Of a DNA stretch of 64,000 nucleotides, positions 11,214-23,761 are shown one piece after another. Every line of letters begins with the position of its first letter. Position 1 is the first letter of the stretch. This DNA comes from Daphnia pulex. Taxonomy: Eukaryota > Arthropoda > Branchiopoda > Diplostraca > Daphniidae. The notes below the pieces were generated by a model. The model saw only the letters and a program-made list of their open reading frames with translations. It did not search any database and was not told where the DNA came from. The stretch lies in the NCBI RefSeq assembly GCF_021134715.1, contig NC_060024.1, forward strand, positions 10,044,001-10,108,000. The letters are read 5' to 3'. A program made the translations under genes and the position numbers.

Positions 11214-13509
11214 ATGGCTACAGTCAATGAAGGATTCGTCGTAGACGAAGATGGAATTCAGGAGAAAAGCCAAGAGTCCAAAAATCAACCAATCTCGAAA
11301 GCGCTCGAAATCCTTAGCGGCGATATCGATTACTCTGCAGCTCGTAAGGCGCCCTTATTCATAGCGACGATTGCGGGTAATGCCAATGGTTAAATTTGTT
11401 CATTGAAATGGCATCAATCTAAAAAAAAAGATTCTTTTTCATAGCTTCTTGGGGTGCATTTATTCTTGGAAGTTGTCTTGGATGGTCCTCGCCAGTTCAG
11501 CCTCAACTTCAACATATTCCCAACGCCACGGTGCCTCCACACATCACAAATGAGGAGAGCGTTTGGTACATTAAACTAGATGACACTGAAATGTCAATAG
11601 TCGGTTCGTTTGTCAATTTGGGAGCTTTACTGGGAGCCCTCACCGGTGGCTTTTTGATGGATAGATTTGGACGGAAAACGGTGCTCATCTTCTTGTCATT
11701 ACCTTTCGTTCTCGGATGGCTCCTCATTGCTGTCGCCGTTCATCCGAGTAAAAAAAACCCAAAATTCACGTAGTATTATGTTTATTAATACTAGCTTATT
11801 TATCATCTAGGTATGTTATACATTGGTCGAATTTTGGGTGGAGCAGCTGGAGGCATCGCTTCTGTGGTGGCACCAAGCTACGTCTGTAAGCCTCCAATTT
11901 GATTGCGCAAATTTTGGGATTATAATTCAATTGATTTCTGATTTTCTTTTCAGCCGAGATTTCTATTCCTTCAATGCGAGGCCTTCTAGGATTCTCTTTC
12001 CAGCTCATGGTAGTCCTTGGCATCTTGGTCGTCAGTTTGTTTGGTCTGGGACTCGACTGGCGATTGATCTCGGCCATTGAGGCTGTCTTTCCCGTTATCT
12101 TGCTTCTCTCCATGATTTACATTCCAGAGTCGCCTTATTACTTGACCAAGAAAGGTTCGTCTTTTCTCTTTCAACGACTAACCCAATTTAGGGATAACGA
12201 ACTTGTCTACCGGAAAAGGGAAATTTCTGATATTTCAAAGTCAAGATGAATAATTATGAAAAATCTGGATTTCCTTTTTCCTGGTTCAAAAGATCTAGTT
12301 TTTTTGTTTTCAAAACTAATTGAAAAGCTTTAAGCTAGCGCCCAACCAATACTTTAAGCTTTCTAGACAGACATGTAGCAATCATGTGATCGCACAAGGA
12401 CGTCAACAGACAATCGAACATTTGGAATCAAATAATTATGTAAAGCTTGTAATCTAATCAACCGTAAAAAAGTCCAAATCCTGTTGTTTGGTATGTCGTC
12501 ACAGATATGGCAATCACACAAATAGATTGCCCACGCAGCTTTGACGGTTCCAGTTTCAATATTTATTGATTGTGTGCAATTTCAAATTCGATAGGAAAAT
12601 CAACTCTAGCGCGGGACTCTTTGAAATGGCTGCGAGGACCCGAATACGATATGGAACCCGAATTGTCGCAGATGGAAACCCGCGTCAGAATTGAATTGGC
12701 CCAAAGGAGCCGCTTTTCCGACCTGTGGAGTGGCTGGGCCTGGAAGTCCGTCTTGGTCGCCATCGGCTTGATGGTTTTCCAGCAACTTTCCGGCATCAAC
12801 GCAGCCCTCTTTAACGCTGTGGCCATTTTCGAATCGGCCGGCTCCGAACTCGATACTTTGGTCGCCGCCGTTCTACTCAACGTCGATCAGGTAACACGTG
12901 TGCCTATAATCTATGGATAGATACTGTGACGGACTTTGTAACTTTGTAAAATCTCTGAATATCTACTAGGTGCTGTTTTGTTTTATTTCTTCGCTGCTGG
13001 TGGAGCGCCTGGGTCGCCGGACCCTTTTCTTAATGTCCGAGATCGGTATGTGCATCTCAATGTTTGCGCTGGGCGCGTTTTTCTTCGTCAAAGAGGAATG
13101 CATAAAGACGTTGGAAAGCACGCCGGGCTCCGATTGTGAGCAACAGGTGACTGCACTCGGCTGGCTACCGCTGACATCTCTGATCCTCTTCATTGCCACT
13201 TTTGCCATTGGCGCGGGACCGATGCCCTGGTTGATGGTGAGCGAAATTCTGCCGGCCAAAGTCAAAGCACCTGGCAGTTCGGCCGCCGCCTTCACCAATT
13301 GGTTTTTGGCTTTCATCGTCACGCTGACTTTTGTCGACATTCAAAACGCCATCGGCAGTTCCGGCGCTTTCTGGATGTTTGGCTGTTTCTGCATCCTCGG
13401 CATCTTGTTCACCATCTTCCTCCTTCCGGAAACCAAAGGCAAATCACCCGAACAAATTCAAGCTTTCTTCGGCATCCACCCTCCTGTTAATACTTCCGTC
13501 AACGATTAA
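11214..13509 (+). CDS. Tret1: facilitated trehalose transporter Tret1-like, copy 1
   Basis: Six exons: 11214-11376, 11445-11747, 11811-11885, 11954-12154, 12595-12890, 12970-13509. The product is 525 residues. It is an SLC2-type sugar porter of the major facilitator superfamily with twelve expected membrane helices; arthropod Tret1 proteins move trehalose across the plasma membrane down its gradient. Signatures seen are GG..MDRFGRK at about 122-132, PESPYYL near 236-242, QQLSGIN at 310-316, ERLGRR at 358-363 and PETKG at 499-503. The order matches the sugar-porter fingerprints of both halves. The long acidic N terminus (about 48 residues) precedes the first helix. The first exon's acceptor lies just before the ATG, so the 5' UTR is split. 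Substrate is inferred from family only; a hexose transporter is possible. Confidence 0.95.
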
Positions 13510-15823
13510 GATTTAATCTCGACCACGTACGTGTGTACAGGACGCTGGAGCCGATAGAGGAGAAAGAGAAAACTTTGTTTTGGGGTATTTGTTTTTTCGC
13601 TCGTTTTGTTTTGTTTGTTTTTTTAAATTTCCACTTTCCCCAATCACGACAGAGCGGGTAGTGAAAGACAAAAAGTCGCATGTCAACACGCCACATTATG
13701 TTCCACTTCCTTCTTCCCATTCGACTTGAAAAACAAAACTACAAAGTTGTGACATTCGCTGCGCTGTAACGGATTGTATTCGTTTCGCAGACTAATTATT
13801 ATTTTCTACATTTTCTTTAAAATTAAAAAAAAAATTATTTTTGAAAAATTATTTTTTGTGTGTGTCCATTTAATGGATTGACAAACAAATTGAATCCATT
13901 TTTTGGTTTTATATACACGTGAATGTCGGGACTTGGTCTGCTTTCTCCCAAATTTTTCTTTCGTAATTTCGCCCTTCTGTTTGTCGTTGTACAAACATTT
14001 TTCGAATTCTTTTATTCCGGCACACACACACATGTGTATGTGTGTTTTTTAATGGCAGCCATTCATCGCCGCTCGAGTCGCTGTCCAAACACAAGTGTCA
14101 TCTAATCCAACGGGGGAGTTTCACCGTTCAGTTCCACGTTTTCGACCGCTGTGATGACGTCACACGGTAGGCGGAAAAAAATCGTGCACCATCCCGTCAT
14201 TGAGCCTCGGAAATATTCCAGCGTACTCTTGACCGAGACACGCTGGATAAACCCGACCGCCTAAATATAAGAGAAGAGCTCTTCATTGTTCTGTTCCAAT
14301 GAAATTCTATTTCCACCTCTCACGTTGTTCGTGATTTTTCTTCCAAGAGACGAGCCGACTCGAATCGGTTACTTGACTGCCCTTGGGCACCATCACATTA
14401 CGTATCTCTCTCTCATTTGGGGAGTGTTGTTTTTATCTTTCCCGTAAAATAAATTTTTTAAAAAAGGCCAGAGAGAGAGAGAAAGAAAAAGAGACAGACA
14501 GCGGAGCTAGAGACCTTGTTTTACATTTTTGGGTGAGAACGGGAGAGACCTTAATAAAACGCTCTGAATAATAGAAAGGCGAATAGCTAGCTCGCGACGT
14601 GTGAGGATAAAGAGACGCAAAGTGTGTATAGAGTTTTCGAGCTTTTTCTTTTTCTGATTTTACCCAGAGAACACAGCGGGTGACCCCAATTCATTTCGGT
14701 TTGTGCCTAGGATATAGTGGGCGGTGTATTCACCGGTGTATACCGGACAGCAAGACCTTTTGGCTGTTAAAGAGTGAACGCCGGTGCCAACGAGTCTGTC
14801 TGGGTCTGACACAATAATCCATTGCACCTGGGATTTTTCTTGTCTTTGGGGTAAAATAAAAATAAAGAAATGGGAATTTTTCCAACAGTTCCAAGTCTGG
14901 CAGAGTTCAGCGACTGTCATATTGCCTTTTTGGTTTTGTTGATTCCATGTCAAATGGGTACGAATATGTCTAGCGTTCACTTCTGCTTTTGTTTTTTATC
15001 CCCCATAATCAAATCCAGCGCTGGGTCGTGTTATGTTTTAAACCAGTTGGAAGCGGAAAGATAGTTAGGAAAAGGGCTCGGGATCAATCAGATCTCATCA
15101 GCGCGTTAATATTTATAAACAAATAAGCAACTCTGCCTTTCCGTCGTTGTCGTACTACGAAGGCATCGAGTCTGAAAAACTTAGTTAATTAGGATCCTTT
15201 TACTGTTTGCTACGTACGACGACTCAAGGTGCCAGCAGTATAGAGTACGGCGCGTGTACCCCGCAACCTTGGCTCGATTGGCTTTGCTGGGATCGACGCT
15301 GCGACACAATACTTTAATAATAAGGTAATTGAATGCGCTCCGATGTTGGTAGTTTTGAAAATGGCTCCCTTTCATTCTCTCTTCGATGGCCTTCGACTAG
15401 TCTTCAATTCTTCTTGAATAATGCGGGTCGCATGATCCAATATTGACAATAGCCGACCGAGACCAAACAAAAAGTGAAAATGTACACGACAGGTAAACAA
15501 CAAAACGACGTTCGGTCAGGAATATAAAAACCGCCAGCAAGTTTTATATTCCCCCCTTTTTTTTCAATGACCATATGTTTGAATAAACCCACACACACAC
15601 ACAACAGTAGTAGTACGGGGACCTGTGGGGGCCCCCCACCGTGTGCTGTACAGCAGCAGCAACTGGTTGTTGTTTTCTTTTCTTCTTCTATTCACATTTC
15701 TTTTTCGTCGTTTTCCTTTCTCACGCCAGAGTTGCCGAGGAGTTTCGTGAGTTCCAACTTTTCTCGGACGGACGGCAGCAGCAGCCAGAGGTTGCTGGCT
15801 GACTCCAGTATAACCAGCACACG
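13510..15823. other. 3' UTR of Tret1-like copy 1 and intergenic sequence
   Basis: The first several hundred bases are T- and A-rich and contain ATTAAA near 13822, a possible polyadenylation signal. CA microsatellites lie near 14020 and 15590 and a GA run near 14470. A TATAAGAG near 14266, next to the palindrome GAAGAGCTCTTC, could be a second promoter for copy 2. No protein-coding exon is supported. Confidence 0.4.
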
Positions 15824-15833
15824 TATAAAAAGG
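15824..15833 (+). promoter_or_regulatory. TATA box upstream of Tret1-like copy 2
   Basis: TATAAAAAGG is embedded in GC-rich sequence about 480 bp before the ATG of the second transporter. A start near 15855 would give a transcript with a CTG repeat (about 16207-16229) in its 5' leader. An ATG at 15844 starts a 61-codon upstream frame. Confidence 0.55.
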
Positions 15834-16206
15834 GTTCGGGAAATGTTGGCGGCCCTCAAGTCTCTGCTTCTGTCGGATCCGAGACAGTCGATCGTTTTGT
15901 TTCATCCGCACCACCACCGCCGTGTTTTATTTGTACATGATTATTTATTTCTGATCGCTCCATCCATATTCTTCACGCGGGAGAGTCAATTCGGGAATAA
16001 GAAGAAGAAAACAAGTTTAGTTTCTTGATACTCGTTCAAGTTTCTCCGGGACAATTTTTCTATTCCTCGGCCTCTTTTGTTTTGATAAAAAGTTTGTTAA
16101 TGAAATCTCTTGGCCCGGCAATTGCTTAGCGTGAAGTGGGAGCGCAACCGGTTGCCGAAACTTTATTGTAAAGAGAAACAGTCTCGAAAGCAATTTGACA
16201 TTGTGT

Positions 16207-16229
16207 GCTGCTGCTGCTGCTGCTGCTGT
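16207..16229 (+). repeat. CTG trinucleotide repeat in the transporter 5' leader
   Basis: About seven uninterrupted CTG units lie some 75 bp before the ATG of Tret1-like copy 2. They are non-coding in the transporter frame. Confidence 0.8.
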
Positions 16230-16303
16230 GTGCCTGGATTTCCTCCTTCTTTTTTTTCCCCTGGTACGAGATATTTCCCGCGTGTGCGCTTGTTGACGTA
16301 GTC

Positions 16304-19300
16304 ATGGCGGCGATCAATAAGGCTTTCGTTTCTGATGATGACTTCAAAGAAACCAGCAGTCGTCGTCGTCAGGATCGTCCTACCCCGAACAACAAGGGCA
16401 CAGTTTGTCACGTAGACATCGACGGGATCGATGACTCCCGGGCGCCCAAGTTATCTCAGATTTTGGCCACTTTGCCAGGTAACATTGTTTTTTCTAACAT
16501 AAGATCCTGTCCAGGGGAATCATCACCGCACATGTTGATGGTCTATAGACAACAAGTGCTTCCTCTATTTATCGTTTGGCTGTGGGATTGTGTTACATAA
16601 TTCTACGTTGTATTATATTATTATTATTTAGCGCTATTGGGGGCCTTCGTCCTGGGCACATATCTCGGCTGGGCCAGTCCTGTAATGCCCCAATTTAAAT
16701 TGACCAACTCCAGCACAACGACCGGCGGTAATAACGAACATGACGGAAATGTGTGGCACTTGTTGCTGGACGAAGATCAAATGTCGTGGGTGGGATCGCT
16801 GATTAACGTCGGGGCCGTCGTCGGATGCCTTTGCGGTGGTTACCTCATGGACCGATTCGGTCGAAAGGTCATCCTGGCCGTCGTCTTTTTGCTCTACATC
16901 GTCGGCTACCTTCTCATCACGTTGGCAGTGGATCCAAGTGAGTTACATAATCATTCCCCTCTTTTCCCCCCCAGCGCCATTGGATTGGAAGTTTACTGAC
17001 CTTCAAAAACCTTTTTTTCGACGTCAAATGTCCGAATCATTTCCTGGTTTCCATATTGTTTCCAAGGGATTTCTTTTTTGGGTGGGGGTTCGTGTCAACT
17101 GTTGCAGGAGAAAATCGATTCACGACATTTCTATACATGTTGCCATATGTGTGTGTGCATACAGGTATGCTCTATGTCGGGCGGATTGTTGGCGGATTAG
17201 CCGGAGGCATCTGCTGCGTCGTCGCTCCGAGTTACATAGGTACGTGCCCATCAATTTTTAAAATAATGCGCAGTTGATTAGATTTTGATCAACCGCATGA
17301 AAAACAACTTTGGCCATTGCGTCAAGGGTTTTTTTGGGGGGAAGTGATAAAATATTTTGTTGTTTCCACAATCAGGTGAAACAACGACCATCTCGATGCG
17401 GGGAGCTCTGGGTATGCTCTTTTCAGCCATGATGTCCGCCGGGATTTTGGCTACAAGCCTTCTAGGATGGCTGGTAACACAAAAAAATTGATTTTGATCT
17501 TTTTTTCTTTCAAGTTTTCACTTGTTGCTTGACCAGAATCGATAGAAATTTTGGTCAAACAAAAGGTGGAAAAACAAAAATTCGATTTTCTCATTTTTGA
17601 TTTGGGTCTTTGAACTTGGCGCTTGATTCTTACATGTGTCTTGATTTATTTCAAAAAAGGATTGGCGCTGGATTTCGGCCATCTGTACCATTTTCCCCGT
17701 TGTGGTTCTCGTCGGAGTCATTTTCGTGCCGGATTCGCCATACTTTTTGGTCAAACAAGGTACACATTGTAACGACAATTAAAATGTCCCCCGTATAGTA
17801 GACAATGGCAGCCAATGACGCATCACAGCCCGATTAAACAAGTAAGAACAACCCAAAAAATCACGCCAGACGATTATTTATCAATCGTGTGTTATTTTCT
17901 ACACACAAGAACTGGTCTTTAAACAACAACAACAACATAAAGAAAAAGAGGGGGAATATTACAAATATCCTTGAGCCAGATTTGTTTCGAGTGCGAAATA
18001 GAAAGAAGAAAAAGTCACCGGCCTGACAAGAAATGGCGGCGCGGCTTCAAATAGACCAATTAAGGACTGGTTCACAATTGACTCTCCATCTCTCTCCTTA
18101 TCCGACTCTATTCTGTTTTTCCAAACAAAAAAACAAAACAAAAATCACATTTTCATTCGGAGAATGAGCTCTTTTGTGTGGTGTGTGTGAACCGGGAATT
18201 TTCTACTATCTCCTATTTTATTTTATTTTATTTTTTTGCGCCGCTCGGTCATGGCCGTTGATGCCCTAAAGTGACTGTGACGTGTTCGTCTAACTATTAT
18301 TTAGTGTGGGTTAGGTCTGGGTATATATCTCAGGCTCTTACACCTACGTACATACACCATAAATCAATAAGGGTTTTTCGCATAAGCTGATAGATTCGAT
18401 ACAAAGGCCGGGCTAGCTCAGTTGATGCAATTTTATTGATGCAGGTCGGCTGGACGAAGCGGAAGGTTCGCTGCTCTGGTTGCGAGGCAATAATCACAAT
18501 TACGTCAAGGCCGAACTGAGCCGGATTGAGGCTCTGGTTGCGGAGGATGCGGCTCAAGATTTTAAATTCTCAGACATTATCCGGCCGGGAGTTTACAAGC
18601 CGGTACTCATCGGAATTGGACTGATGGTCATCCAGCAGCTGTCGGGCATCAACGCAGCACTTTTCAATTCGGTGGATATTTTCCGCCTGTCCGGATCCAG
18701 CCTCGATGGACTCGTCAGTGCCGTTATCCTCAACTTTGTTCTGGTAAATAACAACAACAAAACTCATCTTTAATTTTTCGGTTCAATTTGAAACCTTTCA
18801 ATTTCTCTCCCGTCAGTTGATAGCGGCTCTATCGTCGTCCGTTCTGGTGGAGCGACTAGGCCGGAAGATGTTGTTCTTACTGTCGGAAAGTTTGACTTGT
18901 TTGTCCGTCGTGGCGCTGGGCGGCTACTTTTACGTTCTGGAGAACGATCCGGCCACTGCGCAGCGGTTCGGATGGGTCCCGTTGACGTTGCTCATCACCT
19001 TCATCGCCGTATTCGCCGCCGGAGTGGGTCCGCTTCCTTGGCTCGTGGCAGGTGAGGTCATGCCAGCCAAGTTTAAAGGTCCCGGTAGCAGCATTGTAGC
19101 CTTCACTAACTGGATCACATCGTTCATTGTCACCAAAGTCTTCATTGACATGCAACGAAGCCTCACCAATGCCGGGACTTTTTGGGTCTTTGGAAGTTTG
19201 TGTTTCGTTGGCATCTTGTTCGGCATTTTCATCCTGCCCGAAACAAAAGGCAAAACTCCGGAACAGATCCAGGCTCTATTCGCCACCGACGTGTCTGAGC

Positions 19301-19368
19301 CACCAAAGTCTGGCGTCAACATCAATTCGACGACGACGTCATCGGTAGACCAGCCGTCCCATTTCTGA
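16304..19368 (+). CDS. Tret1: facilitated trehalose transporter Tret1-like, copy 2
   Basis: Seven exons: 16304-16478, 16632-16937, 17165-17239, 17376-17473, 17660-17759, 18445-18743, 18817-19368. The product is 534 residues. It is a sugar porter of the same subfamily as its upstream neighbour, with GGYLMDRFGRK at 127-137, PDSPYFLVKQG (first residue D where copy 1 has E), QQLSGIN, ERLGRK and PETKGKTPEQIQ near the end. The two genes lie head to tail and share intron positions and phases at five sites, so they are tandem duplicates. Copy 2 has one extra phase-0 intron (17474-17659) just before DWRWIS, a point that is continuous in copy 1. The N terminus is arginine- and aspartate-rich and not alike between the copies. 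The extracellular loop after helix 1 carries an NSST glycosylation-type site. Confidence 0.95.
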
Positions 19369-19432
19369 ATTGGCGGAGATGGCATCCTTGTCCTAAATTA
19401 TACAATAATTCCCGCAACCCCCCCACCCCCCA

Positions 19433-19438
19433 AATAAA
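19433..19438 (+). promoter_or_regulatory. polyadenylation signal of Tret1-like copy 2
   Basis: AATAAA lies 65 bp after the stop codon and is followed by A-rich sequence. Confidence 0.6.
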
Positions 19439-19860
19439 ACCATCCAGCGAAACTACCGATGGTTAAAAAAAAAATAAAAAAAACCACATCCATTCCCGCC
19501 GATCAATTTTTGTAATCAAATATTATGTTTACACGCCTGCTGTCCTTCTCGAAAGGAAAAAACGTATATTTCACGCGCCGTGAATTTTTGAATCACGCGC
19601 ACGATCTGGTGATTGCACACTACTCTATACAGTTGGTATCACGCCTTTTAACGGATAAGATTGTAAAGCCTACGCACATTTATTTTTATTTTTGTAGCCT
19701 TGACTATTGCTTTTATCTCATGCCATACTATTTTTGATAGCGATTTATATTTTTTGAAAAAATAAACGAGGAGGTACCTCTTGGTCAGAAAATTTGATTT
19801 GTTTAATGAATCCTAACCGAGTCAACAAAAAGCTAAGGAATAATCGTACTCCGTAACGAT

Positions 19861-20602
19861 TTAACCGCCACCAAAGAGACAAAAAGGAAGAATAGAGTTA
19901 CACTTGCCTACCTTTGTGCCTGGGAATCTTACAGCCAGGCATCCATCCACATCCGCTGAATAGTTGAATGTTACACCAGGCGTGATGGAAAAATGGGCCT
20001 CAGAATCGTGAATATTACATCCACAGCACGTACACGATAGCAGAGGGGATCTAATGGGAAGATGAAGCCGACATCGGTAGTTCCTCGAATCAAAATGTTG
20101 TTTATCTAAATAAATAGAAATAAAAAATGGGTTACGAAAAAATATTGACAGAAACAACAAGTATGGAAAAGTTGAAAATATGAAAGTGGGTAAACCCCAA
20201 TTGTTGATATACACAGCATTTATGCAAGTCATGCATCACTAAAATTTCTAGCAGGTCGCAGGTTAATAAATGTAACAAAAATTATTCTACCCAAGCGATG
20301 ATGATTGTTGCTGATGACAGGACCAACACAGATAAAACTTGCACATCTTGTGGTTGTGATGGCTGGCTCTGGTCTGTGCACAAAGAAAAAAGGTTACATA
20401 ATGCAAACAAAATGCCATAAACATCATCAACAGGGGGCTCACATGATTAATAAGTCAGGAACTAATTCATTTCAACTCAAATTTGGAACAGGCTTTATAA
20501 CTCTTCTATTCAAACTTCCATTATCATTCTGATTTATATTCTTAGTTTAATTTACCTGCTAAACAGCATTGAGTTGAAAGCATGGGGAGCCGAGACATAC
20601 AT
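19861..20602 (-). CDS. possible three-exon gene, cysteine-rich in one frame
   Basis: Three minus-strand blocks have good splice borders: 20556-20602, 20291-20373 and 19861-20105. In one frame they start at an ATG (20600-20602, after an in-frame TAA), join in phase and read 124 residues. The third block holds cysteines spaced C-x-C-C-x-C (SCTCCGC) and several later cysteines. A donor-like AAG/GTAGGC near 19912 could extend the gene instead. A second frame starting two bases away from the first ATG is also open through all three blocks, so openness alone is weak proof. No signal peptide is visible and I recognise no family. It may be a secreted cysteine-rich protein lacking its true first exon, a non-coding transcript, or chance. 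Confidence 0.25.
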
Positions 20603-23600
20603 AGTTTATACGACAAATCAACAACCACATATATTTGTAATTTAATTTGTTTTGCTATTTTTCGTGCACAAAACGAAGCAGACGACACTAGTCGTTCTAA
20701 TTAGCGATGGATAATAAGATATCGATAGAAATAAATAATTAAAAATCGACCCCATGCAATCCAGAGCAGACAATTTTGGACATTGGAAAACGGTGGAGAA
20801 ATCAGAGAGGAAAACGAAGGTGCGGAGAAAAGGTGAAAGCGCCAAAAAAATGATGAAAGTGTTTTGGCACAAGCACTTTTTCCTTCCAAATATACCGTTC
20901 CTTAATTTCCTTTCTATTTCGTCTTGATTTTGCGACAGAGTCGCACAGTATGCGACGCTGAGGAAATCTCGACTTTCATCTGGTGTGTGTTGTGACAAAG
21001 CTACGGCGCGACGAGATAACCAAGTTGTGACGCATTATTAATCAAATTGTGTGTCGACACCCACATATAGCCTTTGATGCCCTCGTTGATAGCGTTACAC
21101 AGAATGTTTATATAGACAATTCGAAGAAATGAGCATCGATTTATGATTCGTCTGGCTGGATAGTAATTCAATTCGACCCCGTAACCGATTAGAAAAAAGA
21201 TTGAAACCTAACGGATTCGTCGAGCAAAATAATTGGCACGCACGCGGGACTAGGGTGGTACAAGACATCTTAATTAAGCCAATTAAACTGCAATCTCCCG
21301 CAATTGTTCATCATATATGCACCATGTCGCATCTGACCTTTATTCACGTATAGGCTACACAAAATATATGTCGTGCCATATGTGAGCATATCCATTTCGT
21401 CTTATTATAGAAATTCACCTGTGTTAACCATCATCATCCTGCCGTCTTTGCCAAACAGGTTTTTCGGTCTTCAATTAGTTGACCTTCAAGTTCGCCGGCT
21501 GTTGCCACCACGCCCAATTCATTTGAAAACGCGATTTCACCATCATCACTCTCTCTCTATCTTGAAAATCCTCTGGCATTCGTTTCGAAGGACATTCAAC
21601 AGCTCAGAGAAAGATATTTTATTTTTATATGCCATCACAAGAGCACATCTGTGACACGTTTGCCTTGATGCCGGGTCCGGCATATTTTAAAAATCGATTG
21701 CGCATGGATGAAAAATGTTTGTTGTTGCGACACTATATTGTATTTTTATTTTTCCATTGAAATTGTGACGAGATAAGTGCGCAAGAAAATTCGGGTCGAC
21801 CTACACACTTTTCAGTAGGTTGCGTATAGCCCATGACACTTGTAGGATCGTCGTACGTGCAGGCGGCGGCAACCCATTTGCGGTTTCAGCTCACCAAAAG
21901 TGCGCACATGTTTCTCGGTCTGTGTGGCGCATAGAAATTAAAGTAAAAATCCAGCTGAGCGGCGCAACCGGATATACGTTAAACGGGGATACGCATATTG
22001 TAGAGCAACAGCAACCCACAATACGTATGTAGTATATATATCTGCACTCTCGGTCCATCGCTCAGTGAGTAAATAGGAAGCGACAGCTGACAGCTTTTAG
22101 CCTTAGTCAAAATATGTTTATTCCTTTTTTATTTTTTTTTCGTTTTATAAGATAAACATTTCATCAGAAAATTCGGCGAACAAGTATCCATAACAGCCGT
22201 CTTTATGAAATGCATCCGTTGCTATGGAATAACCGAATAAGTAGGCACACACACACACAACCATGACGATCCGCATTTACTAGCTCCATCGTTGAACCCC
22301 CTTTGGGTTCTTTTGTTTGTGTCATCATTTCGCTCGACCTATTCTTTAAAAAAAAAACTATAAATGCATAGAATATTATAGAGCATTGCAATTGGACTCC
22401 GACCGCTAGTTTAGAAGAGACAGGCTCTCAGTGCCACAGAGAGATTGGCTCAAAATTGAAAATAGGATCAGCTCGGAAGCATAAATATAGGATAGCGTCA
22501 AAGTTAATCAATTCGGTTGGTTCTCTTTACAGCATAGCAGCTCAGTCATTTTATTTAAAAAAAACAGGTTGCCGCTGTTGCTGCTCTGGGCGAAAAATGA
22601 CGTCATTATACCCAATCACATCACGAGCCAGCAGCTCTAAATTCAACTCAATTTCAAACAATATGTCGTTGTTGAGACAATCATTCGACCCCGGCGCACT
22701 GACTCTAATGACATGAACGCGTTTGAGATGAGTATTACACCGTCTCTGAAAGCTTATTAAAGTGACTCAGAGGGGAAGAATGCCAGCGGCAAGAGAGGGA
22801 TTTCATTGGCGACATAATTGTCTTTGAAAATCAAGGCGAATTGACGATATTCAAAGTAGTAGGTGGATGGGCAATATTTATGCATTTATGCTGGCGCCTT
22901 TTTTTCTCTTCCCTAGCTGTGTATACAACTCCCAAACAAATTCGAACCCAGAGAAGTTCGAGGCCATCGAGTACAGCACATATAAGACTCGGCGTGTGGA
23001 AGGGTCGGGCTCACAGGGTACAGGGGGGCACTCGGTACGAACCGGGGCGCGGCGGAAGGTGACGCAGAAATCCATCCGTTCCCGCTATGTGTTCAAAACC
23101 GACGGTCGACTCTATACGACTATAGTAGACAAAATATTATTAGAGAGGATTATAAGTGCGGCGTGGTTATTGCCGACGACGACACGCGTACTCAATGGCA
23201 CAGATAACAAATTTTAGCGCCACAGCTGATCGATAATGAAATTTGAAAAGAAATCATGTGCGCAATGCTGACGCTGCATGATTTCTTTTCATTCGAATGT
23301 CCCTTTGAGAGCACTATTGATGAAGAGATGACAAAGTCTTTTAAATAATCAAACAATAATATCCAGCGCACACGCCGGGCACGTCGTCTCTTTTGGTATG
23401 ACGTCTGTATTGATTGACAGAGATGAACGTTTGGAAAAACATCACGTAGACACAGAGCCACCACCTAGCCGTGAGCAGACGCACAGCTTTAGATACTACT
23501 ACCGTACACATATATCAACGCGCATATCAGTAAATTCTTCATTGGAATATGGGAGGAGCCAAATTCGGGGGTGGATAAAGGGGGAAAAACTGATGATGGT

Positions 23601-23761
23601 CGGATTCGCTTTGGTAACGACGTCATGTCTGTTATATACTGGGAATCATGTTGCGATGAGTTGAAGAGGCCGGAGGAGGAAAAGGGAAGACACGATGGGA
23701 ATATGTGGAATAAAAACAAGAAATCAAGAGCACGTCCGCAGTCCGCATCACGCACGAACGG
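20603..23761. other. intergenic, no supported gene
   Basis: The stretch is AT-rich with scattered TATA-like runs (about 22030 and 22982) and a CA repeat near 22247. The plus and minus open frames here have no protein-like features or splice partners. It lies downstream of the nuclear receptor and beyond the 5' side of the uncertain cysteine-rich gene. Confidence 0.4.

Noticed and set aside
15567-16028. 153-codon plus-strand frame before Tret1 copy 2
   Set aside because: Low-complexity Ser/His-rich translation of repeat-containing leader sequence with no splice or domain support; a TATA box lies inside it.
18405-18430. tRNA-like text GGGCTAGCTCAGTTGATGC
   Set aside because: It resembles a tRNA A-box but no acceptor stem, anticodon arm or B-box follows; it lies at the end of a Tret1 intron.
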